Source of the DNA: DATGKD01 sp035294855
GTDB taxonomy: Bacteria; Actinomycetota; Acidimicrobiia; Acidimicrobiales; UBA8190
Assembly: GCA_035294855.1 (NCBI GenBank)
Contig: DATGKD010000156.1
Coordinates: forward strand, 1-13,482
Direction of reading: 5' to 3'
Length of the DNA: 13,482 nucleotides
In this document: piece after piece, positions 1 to 5,878 of the stretch
How positions within the stretch are numbered: the first letter of the stretch is position 1
Layout of the letters: every line of letters begins with the position of its first letter
Made by a program: the position numbers and the translations under genes
Notes under the pieces: model-generated
Databases searched by the model: none
What the model was told of the DNA's origin: nothing
The model's input: the letters and a program-made list of their open reading frames with translations, nothing else

Positions 1-25
1 GGCCGGCTGTTCGTCATTCCGGAGG

Positions 26-57
26 GGCGGCGAAGGAACTGTGGCCTCCTCGCCGCC
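26..57 (-). terminator. Candidate terminator hairpin downstream of ssrA
   Basis: Positions 26-33 (GGCGGCGA) are an exact reverse complement of 50-57. The stem continues with GGA/TCC inside (35-37 with 47-49) after one bulged A at 34. On the minus strand it lies about 55 nt beyond the mature tmRNA 3' end. No U-tract follows, which is common for actinobacterial terminators. It could equally belong to a converging gene off the left edge. Confidence 0.5.
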
Positions 58-68
58 TTCGACGAAGG

Positions 69-103
69 GTTTCATGAACATCGAGCCCCGAGTTTCATGA
101 ACA
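69..103. repeat. 12-bp direct repeat with palindromic core
   Basis: GTTTCATGAACA occurs exactly at 69-80 and again at 92-103 (23-bp period, 11-bp spacer). Its core TTCATGAA is a perfect palindrome, and the flanks (cgaagggt and accctttcg) are also roughly inverted. The pair lies between the tmRNA 3' end (112) and the hairpin at 26-57. It could be a paired operator or part of a 3' trailer structure; no function can be assigned from sequence alone. Confidence 0.6.
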
Positions 104-111
104 CCCTTTCG

Positions 112-460
112 TGGAGGCGGCGGGAATCGAACCCGCGTCCCCCGGCTTCTCATCGGGCCTTCTCCGAGCGCAGCCGGCAGCTTGGTCTCGGTCCCGGCGC
201 CGCCGCCGGCGAATTCGCCGGGACCCAGCCGACCTTCGATGTCCCCGGCGGCCGATCGGCACAACCGGCCGGGTGAGCCCTACTGGATGACGCCCGTGAC
301 CGGCCCGCAGGGCTGAAACCGGACGGACGGGCTACTTGTTAAGCAGCCAGCGCGAGCTGAGGCTCGGCGTTTGTTTTGTTTCCCGGCTCTTTAACGTGGC
401 TCCGGGGACCACGGCTCGCTTCTCCCGAATCGACGACCGGAGTCGAAACCAATCGCCCCC
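112..460 (-). ncRNA. ssrA: tmRNA (transfer-messenger RNA)
   Basis: tmRNA rescues stalled ribosomes: its tRNA-like half is charged with alanine and its mRNA-like half adds a degradation tag. On the minus strand the 5' end GGGGGCG (460-454) pairs with CGCCTCC near the 3' end (7 bp, one G-U), leaving discriminator A at 112. The conserved 5' element GGTTTCGAC follows at about 450-442. Near the 3' end the T-arm GCGGG-TTCGATT-CCCGC is intact. The next genomic bases are CGA, so the terminal CCA is not encoded and would be added post-transcriptionally. The length of 349 nt is normal. The internal tag frame ends A-L-A-A-stop at 339-350. SmpB is encoded immediately upstream on the same strand. The boundaries rest on acceptor-stem pairing and should be within a base or two. 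Confidence 0.95.
339..383 (-). other. tmRNA tag-peptide reading frame
   Basis: Reading back from the TAA at 341-339 on the minus strand gives the hydrophobic tail L-A-L-A-A typical of tmRNA tags. Extending upstream, the frame reads GNKTNAEPQLALAA if translation resumes at the GGA codon (383-381). A Gly resume codon is known in some lineages (Deinococcus tags begin GN), but GCC at 368-366, giving AEPQLALAA, is a possible alternative. The tail is seen directly; the resume codon is inferred. Confidence 0.65.
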
Positions 461-474
461 ATGTGGGGACCACC

Positions 475-503
475 ATGTTACCTGGCCGCTGGGATCAGTC
501 GAA
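475..503 (-). promoter_or_regulatory. Candidate ssrA promoter
   Basis: The 34-nt gap between smpB and ssrA holds TAACAT on the minus strand (480-475), a good TAnnnT -10 box, ending 14 nt before the mature tmRNA 5' base. Seventeen nt further upstream is TTCGAC (503-498), a weak -35, overlapping the last codons and stop of smpB. A start near 468 would leave a short 5' leader for RNase P to remove. A dedicated promoter would let tmRNA be made in excess of smpB mRNA. Confidence 0.5.
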
Positions 504-1052
504 CTCCCGACGTGCCCCCCGGGCCACACCCTTCCCCGACGCTCGTGCCGCCTCCCGGGCGGCTTCCCGCTCGGCATCCCGGGTGGCGATGGCGTGGCGC
601 TTGTCGTAGAGGCGTCGGCCGCGGGCGAGAGCGAGCTCGACCTTCGCTCGTCCGTCCTTGAAGTAGATGGACAACGGCACGAGCGTCAGCGACTGCTGCT
701 GGGTCCGTCCCATCAGCTCGTCGATCTCCGAGCGGTGGAGAAGGAGCTTGCGGCGACGGTCCGGCTCGTGCGCCCCGAACCCGGCTGCGTGCTGGTACGG
801 GGGGATGTGGACTCCGAGGAGCCACGCCTCGCCACCTTCCACGCGCGCGTAGGAGTCCGCCAACGACACACGCCCGGCCCGAAGCGACTTCACCTCGCTT
901 CCTTGCAGGGCGATGCCGCACTCGTAGACCTCGACGATGTCGTACTCGTGGCGGGCACGTCGATTGCGGGCGACGGGCCTGGGCGCCGGGGTGTCCGCAT
1001 CTGCGGCGCGCCGCGATCCCCGCCGCCCGGGCCCTTTCGCCGCCGCTGCCAC
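495..1052 (-). CDS. smpB: SsrA-binding protein SmpB
   Basis: SmpB binds the tRNA-like domain of tmRNA and places it in the empty A site of stalled ribosomes. The core is clear: the N-terminal strand region with NRRARHEYDI, the GIALQGSEVKSLR block, a central loop, the Y-x-K-D-G-R-A-K-V-E-L segment, and a basic tail with KRHAIATRDAEREA that enters the mRNA channel. The upstream open frame continues to 1403 but that part is antisense to mec and shows no homology. The first plausible start is GTG at 1052, giving 185 aa. That is about 25 residues longer than usual, with an Ala/Arg-rich, probably disordered N-terminus. Only a weak AGG precedes this start by 8 nt, so the start is uncertain. ssrA follows 34 nt downstream on the same strand, a common pairing. 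Confidence 0.93.
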   Translation of the reverse strand: MAAAAKGPGRRGSRRAADADTPAPRPVARNRRARHEYDIVEVYECGIALQGSEVKSLRAGRVSLADSYARVEGGEAWLLGVHIPPYQHAAGFGAHEPDRRRKLLLHRSEIDELMGRTQQQSLTLVPLSIYFKDGRAKVELALARGRRLYDKRHAIATRDAEREAAREAARASGKGVARGARREFD

Positions 1053-1166
1053 CCGAGAAGCCTGACACTCATGCGAACGTTCCCGGCGCGCCGTGTCCGC
1101 TCCGCCCGAAACCGACCCTTCAGGTCCGCGACCCGCCGAAGTGCCACCGGTATCGTGCCGGGGAGG

Positions 1167-1574
1167 ATGCTGAAGCTGCCGGCTCCCCTCTACGCGGAGA
1201 TCGTCAGCCACTGCCTCGGGGGGCTGCCCGACGAAGCGTGCGGGCTGCTCGCCGGGGATCCCGACACGGGATCGGTGGCGCGCTGCTATCCGACCCGCAA
1301 CCTCGCCGCCTCGGCCAAGCTGTACACGGTCGATCCCAAGGAGCATCTCCGTGCCGACCGCGAGGCAGAGTCGCTCGGGATGCAGATCATCGGCGTCTTC
1401 CACTCACACACCCACACCGACGCCTACCCGTCGCCCACCGACGTCGCCCAGGCCCCCGACCCCGGCTGGCACTACGTCGTCGTCTCGCTGCGTGACAGCT
1501 ATCCGAGCCTGCGGTCGTTCCGCATCCGCGGCGAAACGATCACCGAGGAGTCGGTGGTCCTCGAGGGCCGGTAA
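1167..1574 (+). CDS. mec: JAMM/MPN-family metallopeptidase, CysO-cysteine peptidase (Mec)
   Basis: The 135-aa protein is a stand-alone JAMM zinc metallopeptidase. In M. tuberculosis, Mec (Rv1334) hydrolyses the CysO-cysteine adduct to release cysteine and regenerate the carrier. The JAMM signature is complete: Glu23 in DEACGLLAGD, then H79-S-H81, seven residues, S89-x-x-D92. The function is further fixed by the neighbours cysO and cysM. I use ATG 1167; GGAGG directly abuts it (1162-1166), which is too close for a good ribosome site, so in-frame GTG 1155 (adding MPGR) or a leaderless message are possible. TATCGT at 1151-1156 resembles a -10 box about 11 nt before the ATG. The reading frame is open back to 336 across ssrA and antisense smpB, but that upstream part is not protein-like. 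Confidence 0.93.
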   Translation: MLKLPAPLYAEIVSHCLGGLPDEACGLLAGDPDTGSVARCYPTRNLAASAKLYTVDPKEHLRADREAESLGMQIIGVFHSHTHTDAYPSPTDVAQAPDPGWHYVVVSLRDSYPSLRSFRIRGETITEESVVLEGR

Positions 1575-1666
1575 TATACGACGAGTTTCGTCAACATTCG
1601 CCGACCGGAATGCACCGATCGGCGGGCCGCGAGTCCGCCGAGACGTGGCCGGATGGGGAGGACACG

Positions 1667-1942
1667 GTGTCGGTCCAAGTACGGCTGCCCACGGTCCTGC
1701 GGGCGCATGCGGGCGGCCAGGCCACGGTGACCGCCGAGGGACACACGATCGGCGAGGTGCTCACCGGGCTCGTGCAGCGCTATCCCGGTCTGTCGGGCCA
1801 GGTCCTCACCGAGGACGGCACGCTGCACCGCTTCGTGAACGTCTACGTCGACGACGACGACGTCCGGTACCTCGAGCAGCTGGACACCAAGGTCCCCGAC
1901 GGGGCGACGGTGTCGATCCTGCCCGCCGTGGCGGGCGGCTGA
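1667..1942 (+). CDS. cysO: Sulfur carrier protein CysO (MoaD/ThiS family)
   Basis: This is a 91-aa ubiquitin-fold sulfur carrier with a C-terminal Gly-Gly (ILPAVAGG). In the CysO pathway the C-terminal glycine becomes a thiocarboxylate and donates sulfur to the aminoacrylate intermediate of CysM. The usual landmarks are present: an N-terminal strand VQVRLPTVLRAHAGG, a helix with IGEVLTGLVQRYPGL, an acidic loop DDDDVRYL and the terminal VSILPAVAGG strand. GTG 1667 is chosen because GGGGAGGA (1655-1662) sits just upstream and the length then matches M. tuberculosis CysO (93 aa). An in-frame ATG at 1610 would add 19 residues but has no ribosome site. It lies 92 nt after mec and 51 nt before cysM. 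The JAMM peptidase and CysM neighbours rule against a molybdopterin or thiamine role. Confidence 0.92.
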   Translation: MSVQVRLPTVLRAHAGGQATVTAEGHTIGEVLTGLVQRYPGLSGQVLTEDGTLHRFVNVYVDDDDVRYLEQLDTKVPDGATVSILPAVAGG

Positions 1943-1993
1943 CGCTGCCCGAGATCCCGGGCTGAGACCGCCGCCGGTGCGAGGGGGTCGGAG

Positions 1994-2941
1994 GTGACCC
2001 TGGCGTCGAGCGTGCTGGATCTCATCGGCGACACGCCGCTCGTCGAGGTCAGCGCGCTGAGCCCGAATCCGAACGTGCGCATCCTCGTCAAGCTCGAGGG
2101 CCAGAACCCGGGCGGGTCGGTGAAGGACCGCATCGCGCTCTCGATGATCGAGGAGGCCGAAAAGGACGGCAGCCTCACGCCCGGCGCCACCATCCTGGAG
2201 CCGACGTCGGGGAACACCGGCATCGGCATGGCCCTGGTGGCGCGCGTGAAGGGCTACCACCTGAAGGTCGTGCTCCCGTCGAACGTGTCCGTCGAGCGCC
2301 GGCAACTCCTCAAGGTCTGGGGTGCCGAGGTGATCGAGTCGCCCGGTTCGGAGGGGTCGAACGGGGCGGTCCGCATGGCCGAGCGCATCGCCGCCGAGCA
2401 TCCCGAGTGGGTCTTCCTCTACCAGTACGGCAACCCGGCCAATCCCAAGGCCCACTACGAGGGGACCGGCCCCGAGATCTGGCGCGACTGCCCGGAGGTC
2501 ACCCATTTCGTGGCCGGCCTCGGTACCTCGGGCACGCTCCTGGGCGTGGGGAGGTTCTTGAAGGAGCGGAACCCGCGCATCGCGGTGTGGGCAGTGGAGC
2601 CGCCCGCGGGCGAGATGGTGGACGGCCTCCGCAACCTCGACGACGGCTACATCCCACCGATCTTCACGGAGCTCGGCGGCGCCGACCTGCTCGACCGCAA
2701 GACCATCGTGGGGCCGAGGCAATCGGTCGAGTGGACGCGCCGCCTCGCCGAGGTGGGGATCTTCGCGGGCCTCTCCACCGGCGCGGCGCTGGCGGGGGCG
2801 GCCAAGTGCGCGCAGAGTATCGAGACCGGCGTCGTGGTGGTGGTCTCGGCCGACGGCGGGTGGAAGTACCTCTCGACCGGCGCGTGGACCGACGACCTCG
2901 ACGTGGTGGAGGAACGCGCCCGGGGGACCATCTACTTCTGA
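1994..2941 (+). CDS. cysM: Cysteine synthase CysM, O-phosphoserine/CysO-dependent type
   Basis: This is a 315-aa fold-type II PLP enzyme. PLP-binding Lys44 lies in GGSVKDR, the substrate loop PTSGNTG at 70-76, and the phosphate-binding loop GLGTSGT at 175-181. The segment LRNLDDGYIP places Arg213 where M. tuberculosis CysM has Arg220, the residue tied to O-phospho-L-serine recognition. That and the preceding cysO argue that it uses phosphoserine plus CysO thiocarboxylate, rather than O-acetylserine plus sulfide. GTG 1994 follows GAGGGGG (1981-1987) by about 6 nt. The C-terminus (RGTIYF) is intact. Gene order mec-cysO-cysM supplies carrier, synthase and releasing peptidase together, a route thought useful under oxidative stress because the thiocarboxylate resists oxidation. 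Confidence 0.94.
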   Translation: MTLASSVLDLIGDTPLVEVSALSPNPNVRILVKLEGQNPGGSVKDRIALSMIEEAEKDGSLTPGATILEPTSGNTGIGMALVARVKGYHLKVVLPSNVSVERRQLLKVWGAEVIESPGSEGSNGAVRMAERIAAEHPEWVFLYQYGNPANPKAHYEGTGPEIWRDCPEVTHFVAGLGTSGTLLGVGRFLKERNPRIAVWAVEPPAGEMVDGLRNLDDGYIPPIFTELGGADLLDRKTIVGPRQSVEWTRRLAEVGIFAGLSTGAALAGAAKCAQSIETGVVVVVSADGGWKYLSTGAWTDDLDVVEERARGTIYF

Positions 2942-2996
2942 CCCGCGCCCCGGGCGGTACCGTGCACCACGTGGGTGGTTCCGTGAGCGGCGCACG

Positions 2997-3302
2997 GTGA
3001 CACGACGGCGGGCACGCGCGGTGCAGGCGCTCCCCGGTCACCTGCACCGCGTCGAGTCCTGGAACGGCCTGCACCCCGGTGACCCCGTCGACATCGACGG
3101 GCTGGCGGCGACGCGCGGCACGTGGCGCTTCCGGGCCTTCGTGCGCAACGAGCGCAATGGCGCGGAGTCCGTGGAGGTGGTCGGGGGTCGCCCGGGCCAG
3201 GAGCATGTGCGGTCGTTCCTCCCCGAGCAGGTCTTCCCCGTGGGCGGGCGGCGCAGCGGACAGCCGTCGCTCGCGCAGGCCCCGCAGCTGCCCCTCGACT
3301 GA
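2997..3302 (+). CDS. Small hypothetical protein between cysM and murI
   Basis: I do not recognise this gene. It encodes 101 aa from GTG 2997, or 93 aa from the in-frame GTG 3021 (start MQALPGHLHRVESWNG). The middle, WNGLHPGDPVDIDGLAATRG then WRFRAFVRNERNGAESVEVVGG, alternates short strands with charged turns, like a small beta-barrel (SH3/KOW-like) module. The C-terminal 20 residues are Gln/Pro/Arg-rich and probably disordered. There are no cysteines, signal peptide or membrane segments. It lies 55 nt after cysM on the same strand, where mycobacteria have a rhomboid protease gene (Rv1337), and 114 nt before murI. No strong ribosome site is visible for either start. Coding status is likely from its codon pattern and placement, but unproven. 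Confidence 0.65.
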   Translation: MTRRRARAVQALPGHLHRVESWNGLHPGDPVDIDGLAATRGTWRFRAFVRNERNGAESVEVVGGRPGQEHVRSFLPEQVFPVGGRRSGQPSLAQAPQLPLD

Positions 3303-3380
3303 GCCCTGCCGGCTGCTGGATCGCCCTCTGCGGATTCGCACCGCCGTTTCGCCCGCTCCGGATGCCACCCTGTTGATTCG

Positions 3381-3408
3381 TTCCCTCCCGGGCCGCGTGC
3401 CGTAGCCT
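3381..3408 (+). promoter_or_regulatory. Candidate promoter for a leaderless murI transcript
   Basis: TAGCCT (3403-3408) fits the TAnnnT -10 pattern and ends 8 nt before the murI ATG at 3417. TTCCCT (3381-3386) is a weak -35 with a 16-nt spacer. No Shine-Dalgarno sequence lies between the -10 and the ATG. Transcription starting near 3415-3417 would make a leaderless mRNA, frequent in actinobacteria. Confidence 0.45.
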
Positions 3409-3416
3409 CACAAGCG

Positions 3417-4316
3417 ATGGACACCCGGCCCATCGGCATGTTCGACAGCGGCTTCGGCGGCCTGACGGTCGCCCGCGCGCTGATCGACCTCGCCCCGCAC
3501 GAGGACCTGGTGTACGTGGGCGACACCGGTCGTTATCCCTATGGTCCCCGCCCGCTCGAGGAGGTCCGGGCGTTCGCCGCGCAGATCGGCCGGTGGCTCG
3601 TGGACGACAAGGACGTGAAGCTCGTCGTCGTGGCGTGCAACACGGCGTCGGCGGCGGCGCTCGACACGCTGCGCGCGCTGCTTCCCGTCCCGGTGGTGGG
3701 CGTCATCGAGCCCGGCGTCCGCGCCGTCGCCAAGGCGACGCGCAACCGGAAGGTCGGGGTCATCGGCACGGTGGGGACCATCTCATCGGGTGCGTACCAG
3801 CGCGCCATGGGCGCGCTGCCGGTGCCCCTCGAGCTGGCGTGCGCGGCGTGCCCCGGCTTCGTCGAGTTCGTCGAACGCGGCGAGACGCGCACGGACCAGG
3901 TCGCCGTGCTCGCCGAGCGGCTGCTCGCCCCGGTGCGCGACGCCGGCATCGACACCCTGCTGCTCGGGTGCACGCATTACCCGTTCCTGGCGCGCACCAT
4001 CGCGGACGTCATGGGCCGGCAGGTGGTCCTGGTCTCCTCGGCCGACGAGACCGCCTTCGAGGTGCGCGCCACGCTGACGCCGGCGGGTCTCGGACGCGCG
4101 CGACGCGCCCCCGGGTCGCTCTCGGTGTACTCGTCGGGCGACGTCGAATGGTTCCGCACCGTGGGCAGTCGGCTGTTCGGTGGCGAGCTCGGCGAAGTGG
4201 GCGCGCTCACCTGGCCCGCACCACAGTCGGTCGGCGATCACGACGTCGACGCTCCCTCGCGCGCGTCGGATCCCCGGAGCGCCACCCGCGCCCGCCACGG
4301 CGCGGCCTCGGGCTGA
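3417..4316 (+). CDS. murI: Glutamate racemase
   Basis: MurI interconverts L- and D-glutamate in the cytoplasm, supplying D-Glu for peptidoglycan stem peptides. The N-terminus IGMFDSGFGGLTVARAL (6-22) is the family signature. Both catalytic cysteines are present in their motifs: Cys74 in ACNTAS and Cys185 in LGCTHYP. DTGRYPYG lies at 36-43. The protein is 299 aa against the usual 260-275. The excess is a C-terminal tail of about 30 residues after GALTWPAP, rich in Ser, Arg, Asp and Ala and probably disordered. ATG 3417 is the only sensible start; it has no ribosome site but has a -10-like box just upstream. The next gene begins 7 nt after the stop, suggesting one operon with the MBL-fold gene, rph and rdgB. 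Confidence 0.95.
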   Translation: MDTRPIGMFDSGFGGLTVARALIDLAPHEDLVYVGDTGRYPYGPRPLEEVRAFAAQIGRWLVDDKDVKLVVVACNTASAAALDTLRALLPVPVVGVIEPGVRAVAKATRNRKVGVIGTVGTISSGAYQRAMGALPVPLELACAACPGFVEFVERGETRTDQVAVLAERLLAPVRDAGIDTLLLGCTHYPFLARTIADVMGRQVVLVSSADETAFEVRATLTPAGLGRARRAPGSLSVYSSGDVEWFRTVGSRLFGGELGEVGALTWPAPQSVGDHDVDAPSRASDPRSATRARHGAASG

Positions 4317-4323
4317 CGCAGCC

Positions 4324-5055
4324 GTGCTCTCGCTCACCGTGCTCGGCTGCGACGGCAGCCACGCTTCCGCCGGCGGTGCCGCCAGCGGCTACCTCGTCCG
4401 GTCGTGGGCGTCGGGCACATCGGTGTGGATGGACGCCGGCCCCGGCACCTTCGCCAACCTCCAGCGCTTCACCGACCCGATGCGGCTGTCGGCCGTCGTC
4501 CTGTCGCACGAGCACGTCGACCACTGGGGGGACATCGAGGGCTTCATCACGGCGGCGCGCTGGGTGTACGCGTTCGATGGCCCGCCCATCCCGGTGTACG
4601 CCGCACCCGGGATCGGCACGCACTTGACGCAGGAATTCGATGGGGTCCTCGACTGGCGGGAAGTGGGCGACGGTGACGGGGGGGACGTCGGCGATCTGCG
4701 CTTGGTCTTCAGCCGGACCGACCACCCGCCCCCCACGCTGGCCGTGCGCGTCCAGAACGAGGCGGGGACGATCGGCTACTCGGCGGACACCGGGCCGAAC
4801 TGGTCGTTCTCTGCGCTGGGGACCGACATCGACCTGGCGCTCTGCGAAGCGACCTACACCGCGGAGCACGAGGGAACCGCGGGGCACTTGAGCGGCCGCC
4901 AGGCAGGTGCCAACGCTCGCTCGGCCGGCGTGCGCCGGCTCGTCGTCACCCACCGCTGGCCCACGATCACGGCGGGCGCCGTGCTGTCCGAGGCCACCGA
5001 CAGCTTCGGTGGGCCGGTGGGCCAGGCGACGGTGGGACGGGGGTTCTCGCTATGA
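4324..5055 (+). CDS. Metallo-beta-lactamase-fold phosphodiesterase (Rv1339-like)
   Basis: This is a 243-aa MBL-fold hydrolase. Metal ligands are visible: H62-x-H64-x-D66-H67 in SHEHVDHWGD, then His134 (TDHPPPT), Asp155 (YSADTGPN) and His210 (VVTHRWP). His188 in GHLSG also matches the RNase Z/cyclic-nucleotide phosphodiesterase branch. The M. tuberculosis gene in the same position, Rv1339, has been described as an atypical cAMP phosphodiesterase, so cyclic-nucleotide hydrolysis is the best guess; RNase Z-like activity is the alternative. GTG 4324 is chosen because translation there begins directly with the first strand (LSLTVLGCDGS). The frame is open further upstream only inside murI. The stop overlaps the rph start (ATGA at 5052-5055), implying translational coupling. 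Confidence 0.88.
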   Translation: MLSLTVLGCDGSHASAGGAASGYLVRSWASGTSVWMDAGPGTFANLQRFTDPMRLSAVVLSHEHVDHWGDIEGFITAARWVYAFDGPPIPVYAAPGIGTHLTQEFDGVLDWREVGDGDGGDVGDLRLVFSRTDHPPPTLAVRVQNEAGTIGYSADTGPNWSFSALGTDIDLALCEATYTAEHEGTAGHLSGRQAGANARSAGVRRLVVTHRWPTITAGAVLSEATDSFGGPVGQATVGRGFSL

Positions 5056-5837
5056 GCACGACATCGGGCGCCCCTCCTCCGGGCGCCAGGCCCGACCCGC
5101 GCACGTTGCGCTCCGACGGCCGGGCCGTCGACGAGCTGCGTCCCGTGGTGTTCCAACGGGACTTCACGGAGTTCGCGCCGGGGTCGGTGCTCGTGTCCAT
5201 GGGGAAGACCATGGTGCTGTGCACCGCCTCGGTCGAGGAGCGCGTGCCGCCGTGGATGCGCGGGGGCGGCAAGGGCTGGGTCACCGCCGAGTACTCGTTG
5301 CTGCCGGGGTCGTCGGCCGAGCGCATCGGACGCGAGGCCGCCCGCGGCCGTCAGTCGGGCCGCACCCACGAGATCCAGCGACTGATCGGTCGGTCGTTGC
5401 GGGCGGTGACCGACCTCGTGGCGGTGGGGGAGCAGCAGATCACCGTGGACTGCGACGTGCTCCAGGCCGACGGCGGCACTCGCACCGCATCGATCTGCGG
5501 CGCATATGTGGCGCTGCACGACTGCTTCACCCGCCAGCTCCAGAAGAAGGTCGTGTCCCGCCACCCGCTCACCGACTCGTGCGCGGCGGTGTCGGTAGGC
5601 GTCGTCGACGCCGCGTGCCTCCTCGACCTGGACTACTCCGAGGACTCGCGCGCCGAGGTCGACATGAACGTCGTGATGACGGGGGAGGGGCGCTTCGTCG
5701 AGGTCCAGGGGACCGCCGAGGGGGCCGCCTTCTCGCGCGGGGAGCTCGAGGAGCTCCTGCAGCTGGCCGAGCGCGGCATCACCATCCTCAGGGACGAGCA
5801 GAGGGCCGTCCTCGCCGAGCCGCCTCCGCCGCGGTGA
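5052..5837 (+). CDS. rph: Ribonuclease PH
   Basis: RNase PH is a phosphorolytic 3'-5' exoribonuclease that trims tRNA 3' ends. The 261-aa protein has the N-terminal RSDGRAVDELRPV (20-32), the GKTMVLCTASVEERVPPW block (51-68), the arginine-rich GRQSGRTHEIQRLIGRSLR (99-117), and the active-site region DCDVLQADGGTRTASI (133 on). The final EVQGTAEGAAFSRGEL also fits. The first 17 residues, Pro/Gly/Ala-rich, are a short extension relative to most homologues. ATG 5052 overlaps the upstream stop by ATGA, consistent with coupling. With the unencoded CCA on the nearby tmRNA, this cell would need nucleotidyl-transfer after 3' trimming, a step RNase PH commonly precedes. Confidence 0.96.
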   Translation: MSTTSGAPPPGARPDPRTLRSDGRAVDELRPVVFQRDFTEFAPGSVLVSMGKTMVLCTASVEERVPPWMRGGGKGWVTAEYSLLPGSSAERIGREAARGRQSGRTHEIQRLIGRSLRAVTDLVAVGEQQITVDCDVLQADGGTRTASICGAYVALHDCFTRQLQKKVVSRHPLTDSCAAVSVGVVDAACLLDLDYSEDSRAEVDMNVVMTGEGRFVEVQGTAEGAAFSRGELEELLQLAERGITILRDEQRAVLAEPPPPR

Positions 5838-5878
5838 CGCCCGGAGGAAACGGTGCCCGCCAGTCGAGCCGGGCGCCG

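Noticed and set aside
1..111. Possible 3' fragment of a plus-strand gene at the left edge
   Set aside because: One frame is open but runs on into antisense tmRNA with no recognisable motif; the other two stop at 87-104. Only the hairpin and repeat are supportable.
336..1166. Open plus-strand frame running from inside ssrA into mec, which would make a 412-aa protein
   Set aside because: The upstream part is antisense to tmRNA and smpB, is low-complexity Arg/Pro/Ser-rich, and only the part from 1167 matches the JAMM family.
1053..1403. N-terminal extension of SmpB to 302 aa
   Set aside because: It is antisense to mec, with no SmpB homology before about 1052; a high-GC open frame by chance.
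1572..1577. TAATAT as a cysO promoter -10 box
   Set aside because: It overlaps the mec stop codon, has no -35 at suitable distance, and mec-cysO-cysM are most simply co-transcribed.
1580..1595. GACGA-GTT-TCGTC as an attenuator or terminator between mec and cysO
   Set aside because: Only a 5-bp stem with no poly-T; too weak, and the genes are expected to be in one operon.
1667..1942. MoaD or ThiS (molybdopterin or thiamine synthesis) instead of CysO
   Set aside because: The adjacent JAMM peptidase and CysM, in the known mec-cysO-cysM order, make the cysteine role far more likely; no moa or thi genes are present.
1499..2995. 498-aa minus-strand open frame antisense to cysO-cysM
   Set aside because: It is a mirror of two well-supported sense genes and lacks domain signatures.
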